64,000 nt of DNA from Sva-07 sp963793335 (GTDB lineage Bacteria > Actinomycetota > Acidimicrobiia > Acidimicrobiales > Ilumatobacteraceae), in NCBI GenBank assembly GCA_963793335.1, contig CAWBZS010000019.1, positions 21,870 through 85,869 of the forward strand. Direction: 5' to 3'. The translations under genes and the position numbers were made by a program. Each line of letters opens with the position of its first letter. The stretch's first letter is position 1. The notes under the pieces are model-generated. The model was not told the DNA's origin, searched no databases, and saw only the letters and a program-made list of their open reading frames with translations. Shown piece after piece: positions 16,593 to 26,437 of the stretch.

Positions 16593-18617
16593 TCATTCAT
16601 CCGCCCGGTGGAGTGCGGTGGCAACCAACCAGGGACCGACGAGTCGATCGGCAGTGTCGATGGCGACGGAGTCGTCGAGATGAACACCGTCCGATCGTCC
16701 TGTATCCCCGGCGCCGTATTCGCTGGCGAGGTACCAGCGGTTCAGGTCGAGCGCTTCGATGTCGGCATGGTTCGCAGCGATCTCGGTGATCGCCGCGTGT
16801 TGCATCTCCATTCGACCAGGGCGCCAAGAATCGTCCGTTGAGCTGAACGCGCGCAGCGTGCTCATTGCCCGCGGACCCTTGACGAAGACCACTCCGCCGG
16901 CACCCCTGGCGACGAGTGACTCGCTGAACTCGATGTAGTCATCGCGCATCCGCGCAGCAAAGCGCTCATCCGGGGGGACGAGCACGCCCTCATCGTCGTC
17001 CCAGGTGACCTCCTCGACGTCAGCGACCGACACCATGGCGACGACCAGGTCAGGCGTGAACCGTTCAACCGTCTCCGGGAGATTCTCGTGGATCTGCTCG
17101 GTGCACCCCGCCATCCAGTTCTCGTCGTCGGGATCCGACCGAACGCCGCTCAACAAGGTGCACGCGGGTGCTGCGATCGTCAGCACCTGGGCGTATTCCG
17201 GATGTCGCTCGGCCCAATCGGCCAGACCATCACCCATGCTCCACGCCGTGCTGTCACCTGCGACGATGATGCGGACCGGTCGGCTGGGTGGAGGCTCGGC
17301 GAGTAAGAGCTGGCCCAACATGGCGGAGTTCACCAGCTCATCACCGAAGGACTGCTCGGCTGGTTCGCTGGGAACCTTTGAGGTCGGTTGTAGTGGGGCT
17401 GAGTCCACCACTGCGGGAAGGTCGGCCAGGTCGGCGTCGGCGCGTGACAGCGTGAATCGAGCGGAGCCCGGTGACACGAGGAGCGAACCCAACAATACCA
17501 TGGTCGTGAAACTGCCGATCCCGACCAGTACCTGGCGGTCGGTGAATCGACCGCGCCGAATCGGCTGCTCCAGAAGTCGGTACGACGCCGCGGCGATCGC
17601 TGCGGTCACCGCCAGTCGCACGATCGTGAGGATCCAGACATCCCACCCCGTCCGTTCTTCGGAGATCACCAGGTAGACCGGCCAGTGATAGAGGTAGAGC
17701 CCGTAGCTCACACCACCGATCACCACCAGCGATCGACGACTCAGCACGCCCCTGATGGGTTCCGACGACGACCCCCAAATCACGGCCACACTGGCCAGTG
17801 CGAAGACGGGCATCCAACCGGAGTACGCAGGGCCCGAAGCCGCCGGCCACGTGAGTGCACAGACGACAATGGCGATCAGTCCGATCGATGCTGCCGACGT
17901 GCCGACCACCGGCGAAGGAGTGCGCCCGCGGTGTGTGAGGACGGCGAGTGCGCACCCCGCAAGGATCTCGCCTGCCCTGGCCGGGGTGGCCCAGTATGCG
18001 GCATCGCCGCCGAACACGATCGCAGTGATCGGGGCAATGAAGAACGCCAGTATGGTGAGTGCGACGATCCCACCACGCAGCATGCTTCGGCGAGCGAGCA
18101 GGAGCATGGCCATCGGCCAGAGCCAATAGAACTGCTCCTCGACCGCAAGCGACCAGTAGTGATCGAGCGCGCCGGGCGCCCCGGCGAAGAGCTCGGCGTA
18201 CGACTGGTCTGAGGTAAGTTGCACCCAGTTGAAGATTTGGAATGTCGCCGCCCACCCGTCTCGCCGCAAATTTTCAGCAGGGGGGAGGAGGTGGGTCCAC
18301 GATGCCACGAAGACCAGCGCAAGACAGAGAAGACTCGCAGGGAGGAGGCGGCGGACACGCCGCATCCAGAAGCGACCGAGCCTCACCCCATCGGTCCGTT
18401 CGAGTTCTCCGATCAAGAGGCGTGTGATCAAAAAGCCCGACAGCGTGAAGAAGAGCGACACCCCGACGTAGCCGCCCGAGAACCAGCCGATCCCGGCGTG
18501 GAAGAGCAGCACCAAGATGACGGCGATCGCACGGACTCCGTCGAGCTCTGGGCGGTAGGGCAGAGACGAAACGCGAGCAACAGCGGAAGAACGATCAGCA
18601 GCCACCGAGGTCGTCAT
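16593..18617 (-). CDS. membrane O-acyltransferase (acyltransferase 3) with C-terminal SGNH domain
   Basis: About 674 residues of the OafA/OatA type. The first 400 residues are an acyltransferase-3 domain with about ten membrane segments, opening RPELDGVRAIAVILVLLFHA with the catalytic-region His and followed by GGYVGVSLFFTLSGFLITRLL. A C-terminal extracytoplasmic SGNH hydrolase-like domain has the block I motif AGDSTAWSMGDGL and a terminal DGVHLD. Such proteins acetylate or acylate surface polysaccharide, peptidoglycan or lipids. The ATG at 18617 overlaps the stop of the upstream small gene as ATGA and is preferred over the ATG at 18671. Confidence 0.85.
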   Translation of the reverse strand: MTTSVAADRSSAVARVSSLPYRPELDGVRAIAVILVLLFHAGIGWFSGGYVGVSLFFTLSGFLITRLLIGELERTDGVRLGRFWMRRVRRLLPASLLCLALVFVASWTHLLPPAENLRRDGWAATFQIFNWVQLTSDQSYAELFAGAPGALDHYWSLAVEEQFYWLWPMAMLLLARRSMLRGGIVALTILAFFIAPITAIVFGGDAAYWATPARAGEILAGCALAVLTHRGRTPSPVVGTSAASIGLIAIVVCALTWPAASGPAYSGWMPVFALASVAVIWGSSSEPIRGVLSRRSLVVIGGVSYGLYLYHWPVYLVISEERTGWDVWILTIVRLAVTAAIAAASYRLLEQPIRRGRFTDRQVLVGIGSFTTMVLLGSLLVSPGSARFTLSRADADLADLPAVVDSAPLQPTSKVPSEPAEQSFGDELVNSAMLGQLLLAEPPPSRPVRIIVAGDSTAWSMGDGLADWAERHPEYAQVLTIAAPACTLLSGVRSDPDDENWMAGCTEQIHENLPETVERFTPDLVVAMVSVADVEEVTWDDDEGVLVPPDERFAARMRDDYIEFSESLVARGAGGVVFVKGPRAMSTLRAFSSTDDSWRPGRMEMQHAAITEIAANHADIEALDLNRWYLASEYGAGDTGRSDGVHLDDSVAIDTADRLVGPWLVATALHRADE

Positions 18618-18916
18618 GTGCCGCCGATCCGACCGACGAGCGTTGTGGCTTGCCGGCCCTCCTTCGGCCATGCCAACCAGCCCCGATCATCGATCCAGGC
18701 GTGGTTGCCGTGCATGCCGGTGACCACCGGGTCCGCGCCGTGCCAATCGATGCGTGATTTGCGCACGTGACCGAGACGGTAGCCAGAGCGCCCCCAACGG
18801 TGCACGGCCACCTGCTGCCACAGGTGCAGTGGTGAGGGTCGGTCCAGTGCGCCGGTGCAGTATCGGGGTCGATCGCGATCGTTGCGATTCGGAGCTGCCT
18901 CGGTGAGCTGGGTCAC
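18614..18916 (-). CDS. small conserved-looking protein upstream of the acyltransferase, unknown function
   Basis: 100 residues from GTG at 18916: VTQLTEAAPNRNDRDRPRYC, then a Trp/His-rich middle (LHLWQQVAVHRWGRSGYRLG, NHAWIDDRGWLAWPKEGR). There is no membrane segment. Two things support it: the stop overlaps the acyltransferase ATG by four bases, and a TATCCT hexamer ends six bases before the GTG, the leaderless spacing seen elsewhere in the window. The family is not recognised. Confidence 0.55.
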   Translation of the reverse strand: MTQLTEAAPNRNDRDRPRYCTGALDRPSPLHLWQQVAVHRWGRSGYRLGHVRKSRIDWHGADPVVTGMHGNHAWIDDRGWLAWPKEGRQATTLVGRIGGT

Positions 18917-18922
18917 GAAGGC

Positions 18923-18928
18923 AGGATA
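18923..18928 (-). promoter_or_regulatory. -10 element of a leaderless promoter (TATCCT)
   Basis: On the minus strand TATCCT is followed by six bases and then the GTG at 18916, so transcription would begin at or next to the start codon. It would drive the small gene and the acyltransferase. No clear -35 was identified. Confidence 0.5.
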
Positions 18929-18951
18929 GTGCTCGGTGTCAGGATGGGGCG

Positions 18952-19470
18952 ATGAAGCTGGACGGGGGCATCGACGAGATCCCACTGCCGGCCACCGCGA
19001 GCGGCCGCCTCTGGCTGTGCGGCAAACATGCCATCGGGCCGGACCCGGAGGGTCTGATGGCACGCGTCGGCGCCGACGGTGTCGTGTGCCTCAACGCAGG
19101 AGCACGAGCTCGCCGAGCGGTATCCGAGTTATGTGAGCTGGTTGCGTGCCCAACCGGTGGAGCGGGTGCGGTGGTCGCCGATCCCCGACCTGCATGCGCC
19201 GATCGTTGGAGGAGTTCGAACCGCGTGCTGACCGAGATCGTCGATCGATTGTGGTGGGCGACCGGCTGATCGTGCACTGTGCGGCGGGCATCGGACGGGC
19301 CGGCACCACAGCGGCTCGCGGTGTTGGTGTCACTGCGGAGTCCCGCTCGACGAGGCGCTGGCCCACGTCCGGAGTCAATCGCCCCGCGGCCGGGCCGGAG
19401 GTTGGGGCCCAGCTCGACCTGGTTCAGCGCGTGCTCGCCGCAGATGACCTCGACGTCAGCCGAGGAGCCA
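18952..19470 (+). pseudogene. shattered dual-specificity/tyrosine phosphatase gene
   Basis: A phosphatase can be rebuilt only by changing frame about seven times. Frame 1 gives MKLDGGIDEIPLPATASGRL and on to VVCLN. The next frame gives EHELAERYPSYVSWLRAQPV. Later pieces are SLEEFEP, VLTEIVDRL, then the catalytic loop VGDRLIVHCAAGIGRAGTTA (HCxxGxxR, Cys nucleophile and Arg intact), AVLVSL, GVPLDEALAHVRSQSP and AQLDLVQRVLAADDLDV. The original would be about 165 residues. CAGGAT six bases before the ATG fits a leaderless start. The end overlaps the 3' end of the convergent RelA/SpoT-domain gene. Confidence 0.75.
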
Positions 19471-20853
19471 CCGACCGATGCGGGCACGGGCGGCGGCATC
19501 GTCGACCGTCACGATGCGTAGGTCGGCCAGGCGTTGCAGCACCGAGCCGGCGAAGGCCTCACCGATCTGATCGGCGTCGAGTGGCTGACCCGATCCGCTG
19601 GCACCGAGGACGGCTTTGGCGACATGGTCGAGGTGTCGTCGGGTCAGCGGGTCTCCGCTCGAACGGGAGCGATCGCGCGCCGAGCGGGTGAGTTGATTGA
19701 CCATCCGCGTCGACGGCGTCCCGGCACCGACCCGACGCCAGGCCTCGGCGAGCTGTTCGTAGATGCGACGCCACCGCTCGGTGTCGACCAGCGGGAAGTC
19801 GCGGTCGATGCGGCGCAGCTGGCGGGCCTCGTCCGGAATCGTCGACGAGTCGTCACCGGATCGTTCGGACGGTGTGTCGGCAACGTCGGCATGGTCGTGG
19901 GCGTCGCCCGCCGGCAGCAGGTAGAGCTGGCGGTCGCCGCTGATCTCGCCGTCGGGCACGGCTGCTCGCAGGAAGCGTTTGAACGTCCCGTAGCCGAACC
20001 AGTCGTCGCTGACCTCGGCGCCGAACTCGTGCTGGAGTGCCCACGCGAGCGAGGAGATCTCCAGGGGCCGATCGAGCGAGCGCCAGCGCTCCAGCAGGAT
20101 GTCGGCGGCGTCGGCGCCGGGTCCGATGATCGGTTCATGGCCGGGTTCGGGGTCGGGCTGGCCGGCGGTCTCGGCGACGATGGCCTCGTCGATCCGATCG
20201 AGTTCGTTGCGCAGGTCCTCCGCGATGTCGTCGAGGGTGGCGAGCAGATCGGCCATCCGGGTACTGAGTATCTCGACCAGCGGCGGGAGGTCGCCCGACT
20301 TGCTGTAGGTGTCCTCGTGGGTGAGCTCGCCCCAACTGTCCTGGAGCAGGGTGCGCACCTGGAGTTCGCAGGTGACGGGCGTGCTGTCGTGCACCACGCC
20401 GAGGTTGACGTGCCAGCCGCGGTACCCCGACACCTTGGGCTGGTCGACGTAGTCGCGCTCGGAGGCGGGGTCGAGGCCGAGGGGGCGTTTCTTGCCGGGA
20501 CGGGGCGGCAGGTCCTCGAGCGCGACCTGGACCATCTCGAGGTCACGCAGGTTGGTGCAGGTGAGGCGGATGCCGATGAGGTCGTCGAGAATGTGCGCGA
20601 TGTCGTCGACGCCGGTGACCTGTTCGCGATAGCGCGCCTGGCTGATCTTGCGCCATGTGCGTCGCTTCGACTTGACCCGTCCGGAGATGCTGCGGATCCG
20701 GGCGAGGTCGCGGTCGGACAACGAGTCGTCGAGCGCTCGCTGCAGGGCGTCCATCGCCCGGTCGAGCGCAGGTTCCAGGGTGGTGGCCCGGTAGGTGTCG
20801 TACCAGCTGCCGAACTCGGCGTACCCGAGTGAGTCACCGTGTCCGTTGGCCAT
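19456..20853 (-). CDS. RelA/SpoT-domain protein with a LOTUS/OST-HTH-like C-terminal domain
   Basis: 465 residues. Residues about 55-185 match the (p)ppGpp synthetase fold: SGRVKSKRRTWRKI, DDLIGIRLTC, KVSGYRGWHVNLG, and ELQVRTLLQDSWGELTHEDT. A coiled linker follows (about 195-240). Residues about 250-315 (SLAWALQHEFGAEV, WFGYGTFKRFLRAAVPD, DRQLYLLP) look like a LOTUS/OST-HTH RNA-binding domain. There is no HD hydrolase domain and no TGS/ACT. The C-terminal 140 residues are unassigned. ATG at 20853 has TAGGGT eight bases upstream. The catalytic state is unknown because the loop reads RGWH rather than the usual YRSIH or YQSLH. Confidence 0.8.
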   Translation of the reverse strand: MANGHGDSLGYAEFGSWYDTYRATTLEPALDRAMDALQRALDDSLSDRDLARIRSISGRVKSKRRTWRKISQARYREQVTGVDDIAHILDDLIGIRLTCTNLRDLEMVQVALEDLPPRPGKKRPLGLDPASERDYVDQPKVSGYRGWHVNLGVVHDSTPVTCELQVRTLLQDSWGELTHEDTYSKSGDLPPLVEILSTRMADLLATLDDIAEDLRNELDRIDEAIVAETAGQPDPEPGHEPIIGPGADAADILLERWRSLDRPLEISSLAWALQHEFGAEVSDDWFGYGTFKRFLRAAVPDGEISGDRQLYLLPAGDAHDHADVADTPSERSGDDSSTIPDEARQLRRIDRDFPLVDTERWRRIYEQLAEAWRRVGAGTPSTRMVNQLTRSARDRSRSSGDPLTRRHLDHVAKAVLGASGSGQPLDADQIGEAFAGSVLQRLADLRIVTVDDAAARARIGRWLLG

Positions 20854-20864
20854 CGCCCGAGACC

Positions 20865-22922
20865 CTACGGCTCGGCGCGGGCGTCGGCTCGGACCCGCTC
20901 GGCAAGGTTGTCCGGGAGCGGCTGATAGCCGTGGTGGTCGACGTCGAAGGAGCCGCTGCCGCCACTGAGCGATCGGAGGTCGATCGCATACCGCAGGATC
21001 TCGGCGGTGGGCACCAGCGCATGCACCGTGGTGAGGCCGACGTCGTCGGTGTCGGTGCCGAGCACCTGGGCCCGGCGTGCGTTGAGGTCGCCGAGCACAT
21101 CACCGTGGTGAGCCGAGGGCACGCGAACGTTGACCTCACTCACCGGCTCGAGCAGTTCCACACCGACCCGCTCGACCGCCTCGCGCAACGCCAGCGACCC
21201 GGCCATCTTGAAGCTCATCTCGGAGGAGTCGACCGCATGATGCTTGCCGCCGGTGCACACCGCGCGCAGGTCGACGATCGCGAAGCCGTCGCTCCCGCCG
21301 CGAGCCATGGCGTCCTCGACCCCAGCGCCCACGGCCGGTACGAGGTTCTTCGGGATCACCCCACCGGTCACCTCGCTGTGGAACTCGAACCCCGACCCTG
21401 GGGGCAGCGGTTCGAAGCGCACGGTGGCCACCCCGAACTGGCCGTGGCCGCCGGTCTGCTTCTTGTAGCGGCCCTCCACCTCGATCGCTGCTGCGAGCCG
21501 CGAGCGGTACGCGACGCGCACGTCGTCGACGACGAGTTCCACCCCGGCACGCTCGATTCGTGCCAGCGCCACACGTACGTGTGTCTCGCCACCACCGCGC
21601 AACACCGTCTGGCCGGTCGCGTCGTCGTGCTGCACGTCCAACGTCGGGTCCTCGACGACGAGGCGATGCAACGTGGTGGCGAGCCGGTCCTCGTCGGACT
21701 GCTTGGCCGCAGCGATCGCGACGCCGTAGACGGCACGTGGCATCGTCGGGAGCACCACGCTGACCGGTGTGCCGTCGGGGGCGAGCGTGTCACCCGTGCG
21801 GGTGTCGCTCAGCTTGGTGACGGCGACGATGTCGCCGGCGACGGCGGCGTCGACCTGGGTCTGGGCGGCGCCGACGAGCGACACGAGATGGTGCAGACGT
21901 TCGCGAGTACCCGACCGGCTGTTGACGAGGGTGTCGTCGACGCGAATCGTCCCGGAGAGCACCTTCAGCATCGAGATCTGGCCGCGGAATTCGTCGATCG
22001 TCGTGGTGAACACCACGACCAACGGGGCTCCGTCGGGATCAGGCGTGATCTCGACGGTTCCGCCGGCGGCCTCGACGATCGTCGGTCCGCGGTCGCCGGG
22101 CGCCGGGCCGACCCGGCAGATGAAGTCGGCGAGCTGATCGGCACCGATCGGCGTGGTGGCCGAACCGCACAGGACGGGGAACGCGAGCCCTCGGTCGACG
22201 GCGTCGTGGAGCAGGTGTTCCAGCTGCTCCGCCGTTGGCTCGGTGCCGGAGAGGTACTGCTCGAGGAGGTTGTCGTCGAGTTCGATCACGTCCTCGACCA
22301 AGTGCTCGTGCTCGACCTTCTCGATGTCGGCGAGTTCGGTGGGCACGTCGACCGGCTCCGCGTGTCCCGAGTCGTACACGAACGCATGGTGGGTGAGCAC
22401 ATCGGTGATGCCGTGAAAGCTCGACTCCTCCCCGATCGGCAGCTCGGTGGGGTCGGCGTGCGAGCCGAACACGCTGCGCACCTGGGCGAGCGTGCGGTCG
22501 AACGACGAACGTTCGCGATCGAGCTTGTTGACGAAGATCATCCGCGGCAGGCCCATCTCGGCCGCGTGACGCCACAGCACTTCGTCCTGCGACTGCACGC
22601 CTGCCACACCGTCGATGACGAACACGGCGAGGTCAGCAGCGGCCATACCGAGCAGCGCCTCACCGCGGAAGTCGGCGTAGCCGGGTGTGTCGATCAGGTT
22701 GATGCGATGGTCGTTCCAGTCGAACGATGCCACGCCGAGGGAGATCGACTGCTGGCGAACCTGTTCCTCGGGGTCGTGGTCGAGGACGGTCGATCCCTTC
22801 TCGATCGTGCCCGCTCGTGTGATCACCTCCGCTCGGAGGAGCAGCGCCTCCGCGAGGCTGGTCTTGCCACCGCCGTTGTGGCCGACGAGCACGACGTTCC
22901 TGATCTGTTCCGATGATGTCAT
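20865..22922 (-). CDS. elongation factor G-like GTPase (EF-G2 / FusA2 type)
   Basis: 685 residues with the five-domain EF-G plan. G1 is VGHNGGGKTSLAEALL, G3 is DTPGYADF, G4 is NKLD. Domain IV includes GHGQFGVATVRFEPL, and the C-terminus has LEPVSEVNVRVPSAHHGDVLGDL. The G3 histidine of canonical EF-G (DTPGH) is tyrosine here, as I recall for mycobacterial FusA2, so it is probably the EF-G2 paralogue rather than the main elongation factor. The ATG at 22922 has GAAAGGGG about seven bases upstream. The upstream large gene is 59 bases away. Confidence 0.9.
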   Translation of the reverse strand: MTSSEQIRNVVLVGHNGGGKTSLAEALLLRAEVITRAGTIEKGSTVLDHDPEEQVRQQSISLGVASFDWNDHRINLIDTPGYADFRGEALLGMAAADLAVFVIDGVAGVQSQDEVLWRHAAEMGLPRMIFVNKLDRERSSFDRTLAQVRSVFGSHADPTELPIGEESSFHGITDVLTHHAFVYDSGHAEPVDVPTELADIEKVEHEHLVEDVIELDDNLLEQYLSGTEPTAEQLEHLLHDAVDRGLAFPVLCGSATTPIGADQLADFICRVGPAPGDRGPTIVEAAGGTVEITPDPDGAPLVVVFTTTIDEFRGQISMLKVLSGTIRVDDTLVNSRSGTRERLHHLVSLVGAAQTQVDAAVAGDIVAVTKLSDTRTGDTLAPDGTPVSVVLPTMPRAVYGVAIAAAKQSDEDRLATTLHRLVVEDPTLDVQHDDATGQTVLRGGGETHVRVALARIERAGVELVVDDVRVAYRSRLAAAIEVEGRYKKQTGGHGQFGVATVRFEPLPPGSGFEFHSEVTGGVIPKNLVPAVGAGVEDAMARGGSDGFAIVDLRAVCTGGKHHAVDSSEMSFKMAGSLALREAVERVGVELLEPVSEVNVRVPSAHHGDVLGDLNARRAQVLGTDTDDVGLTTVHALVPTAEILRYAIDLRSLSGGSGSFDVDHHGYQPLPDNLAERVRADARAEP

Positions 22923-22981
22923 GGGCACCCCTTTCGTGCCCGACCAGCTTCCACCCGTTGTCGGCCCCGCCGCAACGGACC

Positions 22982-25900
22982 TCAGTCCCTCTCTGCGACG
23001 CGCTCGTCGACGATCCACCGAGCCCGAACGACGTGTCCCGTTCTCATGAACACGTCGTGCGAACGCTCGCGGGTGAGCGCCGACCCGGCGATCGTTTCCA
23101 CCGTTCCGTCGGCGCACTCGACGATCACCAGGTCGTCGGGTCCCGTCTCGATCGTCATCGGCACGCCGCAGACGGTGAGTCGGGTGGGCGACGAGTCGTC
23201 GGTGGGTGCGAGCAGGACCTCGTCGGTGGCGATCAGTCCGGGGGCCAGCAGCAGTCGTCCGTTCGCGACACGGAATCCGAGTTCGCCGAACCGTGCGAGC
23301 ACTTCCTCCTTGACCTGGCCGGTCATGCCGGGCTGCTGTGCGCCCGCGTGCGCCGGGGTGTGGGAGTAGCAGTCCGTCGGGACCGCCCCGTACTCCGATG
23401 GTGTCTTCAGATACCCGAGACCTGCCCGGATCCTGCGGTAGGCCTCGGCGAGACGGGCGACGGTCGCATCGGGCTCGCCGGCTGCGACGGCCACCCAATA
23501 CGTCTCCTGCACGGCGAGGAGCAGCTTGGCCACCATGTGCCAGTACACCGACCCGACGCCCTCGTAGCCGTGCATGCGTCCCGAGCGTCCGGTGAACTTG
23601 CGATGCTCGAACACGTCTTCGTACGTCTGCAGCAGCGTTGCGCGCTCCGACTCGATCAGGTCGGACTCGTCGAGCAGGCGCTCGAGCGCACGGACGTTGA
23701 CCGCTTCGGGGCGAAAGTGCATGCGGTCGTCGAGGTCGATGGAGACGATCGCGGCGAGTCGGTCGAGACCGACGCGTTCCAGGCGGTCGGCTGCGTCGGT
23801 GTCGATGACGTTGCGGGCGAGGAACGGCGTCAGTTCGGGCACCGGGTACAGCATGAACGTGTCCTGGTCGGCCCGGTACATCGCCGAGGCGAAGAGTGCG
23901 TCGACCACGTCGAGCGCTTCGTCGAGGTCGAGCGCGCCTGATGACAGCGCCGCAACTTGGCCTTCGAGCATCGGCCCGAGATGGTCGACGCGAGCGGTGT
24001 CGTCCGACGGGAACGACACACGGTTGTACGAGTGGTACAGACCGTCGTCTCGGCGCGCCGAGCGCGATCGATGCGTCGAGGTGGTCGAGCGCAACGGCAC
24101 ACAGCCCGCGGACGTTGCTTCGTGGGATCTCGACCTGCTGCAGGGCGTCACCGGAGCGGATGCGATGTCGATGGGCCTCGCCGCTGCGGCCGAGTTGGTC
24201 GACGACGGCGCGGCGCTCGGTGTCGTCGACTGGGCCGACCGGGTGCTCGGTGAGGATCCGTCTGATGTCGTCGAGCCACTGGGCGATCGAGGTCGTCATC
24301 GTGACGGGGCCCTCCTGATCCGACTCGACGCCGAGCAACGACTCGACGAACGCGAGGTATCGGCGGAGGTGGAACAGGGTCACCATCGACAGTCCAGGGC
24401 CGGCGAGCGCGTTGTTGGCGTCGTTCCATTCGGGACGCTGTGTGTTGAGCCAGATCCCGCCGTCGGGCACCAGGTTGGTGAGTTTGGCGAGTGCCGGCAC
24501 CAGGAGCTTCTCGAGCATCGCAACGTGCAGCAGGCCGCCGTCGGGGCCAGGGAGCAGTCGACCGTCAGCGCCCACGCGCTGCTCGCGCTCGGCGATCGCT
24601 GCGGCATGGTCGGTGTCGTAGGTGATCGTGTCGCGCGGGTTGCGCACGATCTCGTCGTGATCGGCCAGGAGGTACGGAACGTCGGCGTAGGTGAAGACAT
24701 CGCGGTCCAACCAGCCGGCGCGGGCACCGGGTTCGTAGCGCTCCCACATCTCCAACAACCGCAGCAGGTAGATGATCTGGTGATCTCCCCAGTACCCGAT
24801 GTGGCTCCACGGGTCGGTGGGATCGGGCACCTCCCAGTCGATGCCGCCTGCGGAGATCCGGTAGGCGTTGTAGCCCTCGATCGTGGTGGCATTGAGGAAC
24901 TTCGCGATGACGTTGACGAAGTAGGCGGGCGTCGACTGGAGGAGCGCTTCCCAGTTCTGGAAGATGTCGCGCCAGTTGCCCTCGTACGACAGCAGCGGAT
25001 TGCCCCGATCGTCGCGTACGTTGATCGAGAACCGGTTCCAGGGGCGGCTCGGGTCGCCGTGGCGTCGCGAGAAGCTGAGCGGCAGGTACTCGAGCACGAG
25101 CCGCACGAGATCGGGGTCCCCGATGTCGAGGGCGTCGGCGCGCAACGCCAGTTCGTCGATCCACGGGTCGAGTCGGTCGAGCCAGTCGCGGTGACGTTCG
25201 GCGACCTCGGCGTTGCGGTTGCGGACGAAGTCAGCGAGGTCGCGGCTCGGTACGGCCTGACCGAACGGGAACACGCCGCCACGCATGCAGTTGAACAGCA
25301 CGTTCGAGAGGTGATGGGCATCGGCCACCGGGTCGCCGGTGCGTTGGAATCCGTCGGCATCGGCGAGCAGTGCTCGCAAGCGCTGCGACCCGAGCTCGAT
25401 GTCGTCGGCGACCTGGATGGGGGCGTCGCCGTCGCGTGTCGTCGCGATCACCGATCGCAGCGCCGAGTGGTCGAGCCCGGTGTCCGCGATCATCGACCAC
25501 GTCGCAGGTTCCGACACGTTCACGGTGCCGCGCAGCAGGTACGTGCCGGGCCGTCCCGTGACCGTCGTCGCGGGTCGTGCCGGTCGGCCGGCGAACATGT
25601 CGTCGACGGCGGACGCGTCGAGCAGGAGGTCGGCTGACGTGAAGCCGAACGACCACACCGCTGTGGCGCTGAGCGCCTCGACCGGCTCGGCACGGTCGGA
25701 GATCTGCGATTCGAGCGAGTACACCGCAAGCGTTCCCCACGGCCCGGCCTCGGAGCGCTTGTAGGCGTTGGCCAGATTCGATCGGATCTGTTCGGTGACG
25801 GCATCGAGGCCCGCCGGCATCAGGTCGAGCAGGCCGTCGAGGACTTCGTACTCGGCGTTGGGATCGGAACCAGGCAACCCGTCGTGGCGCAGTTCGACGG

Positions 25901-26354
25901 TGCGCACCCAGCCGAATCGATCCGATGGTGCCCACGCGGCGCGGAAGGTCAGGGCCCACTCGGCATGGTGCTCCTCGAACACGAGACGGTTGCCGAGCAC
26001 GCTCTTGGCGATCGATCGTCGACAGCCGGGGGTCGGAACACGGGCGAACGGTTGCCACAGGGTGGGCCCGTCGATGTTGCCGCTGTGCCTGATCAACGTG
26101 ATCGGACCGGTGATCCCGGCGGCGCGATGGATCCGGTCGTCGGTCTCGTAGGGGAAGAGTGCGTGGTCGGCGTCGATCCGACCGGCCGTCAGGGCCCCGG
26201 AGCTCGACACGAACATCCACAGGTCGGAGTCGGACACCACCGTCATCAGGAATGGCGCCATCGCGTCGACGCCGTCGATCCGGTAGTACTCGATCCCGTC
26301 GACGGTCACCAGTTCACCCGTGACCTCGTTGGCTGCGTTCGATCCGCTCGTCAC
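22982..26354 (-). pseudogene. very large (about 1,120 codon) glycosidase-like protein, split by one frameshift
   Basis: GTG at 26354 has a strong GGAGGA seven bases upstream and opens VTSGSNAANEVTGELVTVDG. The frame stays coding-like to about 24,060, then switches by +1 (GGCGCGCCGAG) and continues (RRDDGLYHSYNRVSFPSDD) to 22982. An N-terminal beta-rich part is followed by an alpha-helical part with aromatic and acidic motifs (SYEGNWRDIFQNWEALLQS, WSHIGYWGDHQIIYLLRLLE, GRMHGYEGVGSVYWHMVAKL). This pattern suggests an (alpha/alpha)6-toroid glycoside hydrolase or phosphorylase. No specific family is recognised and no signal peptide is seen. Confidence 0.7.
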
Positions 26355-26424
26355 CTGTGCTCCTCCTGTGCCGACGGCGAGTGTACGCGAGGCGTTGCTC
26401 GCACTGCCGGAAGGCATGCAGGGC

Positions 26425-26430
26425 TACGAT
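26425..26430 (+). promoter_or_regulatory. -10 element of leaderless pta promoter (TACGAT)
   Basis: TACGAT, then seven bases, then the GTG that starts pta at 26438. There is no Shine-Dalgarno in between, so a leaderless transcript is likely. Confidence 0.55.
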
Positions 26431-26437
26431 CGGATCT

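Noticed and set aside
20829..22916. Plus-strand 695-codon frame opposite EF-G
   Set aside because: Shadow of EF-G on the other strand, with no start signals or recognisable domain.
23574..25637. Plus-strand 687-codon frame
   Set aside because: Antisense to the large frameshifted gene. Low-complexity, with no motif.
20865..26417. A single 1,850-residue fusion of glycosidase-like protein and EF-G
   Set aside because: The same open frame links them only because the middle stretch (about 24,050 to 22,923) is read out of frame with Arg-rich filler. EF-G has its own ATG and ribosome-binding site at 22922, and the large gene continues in another frame to 22982.
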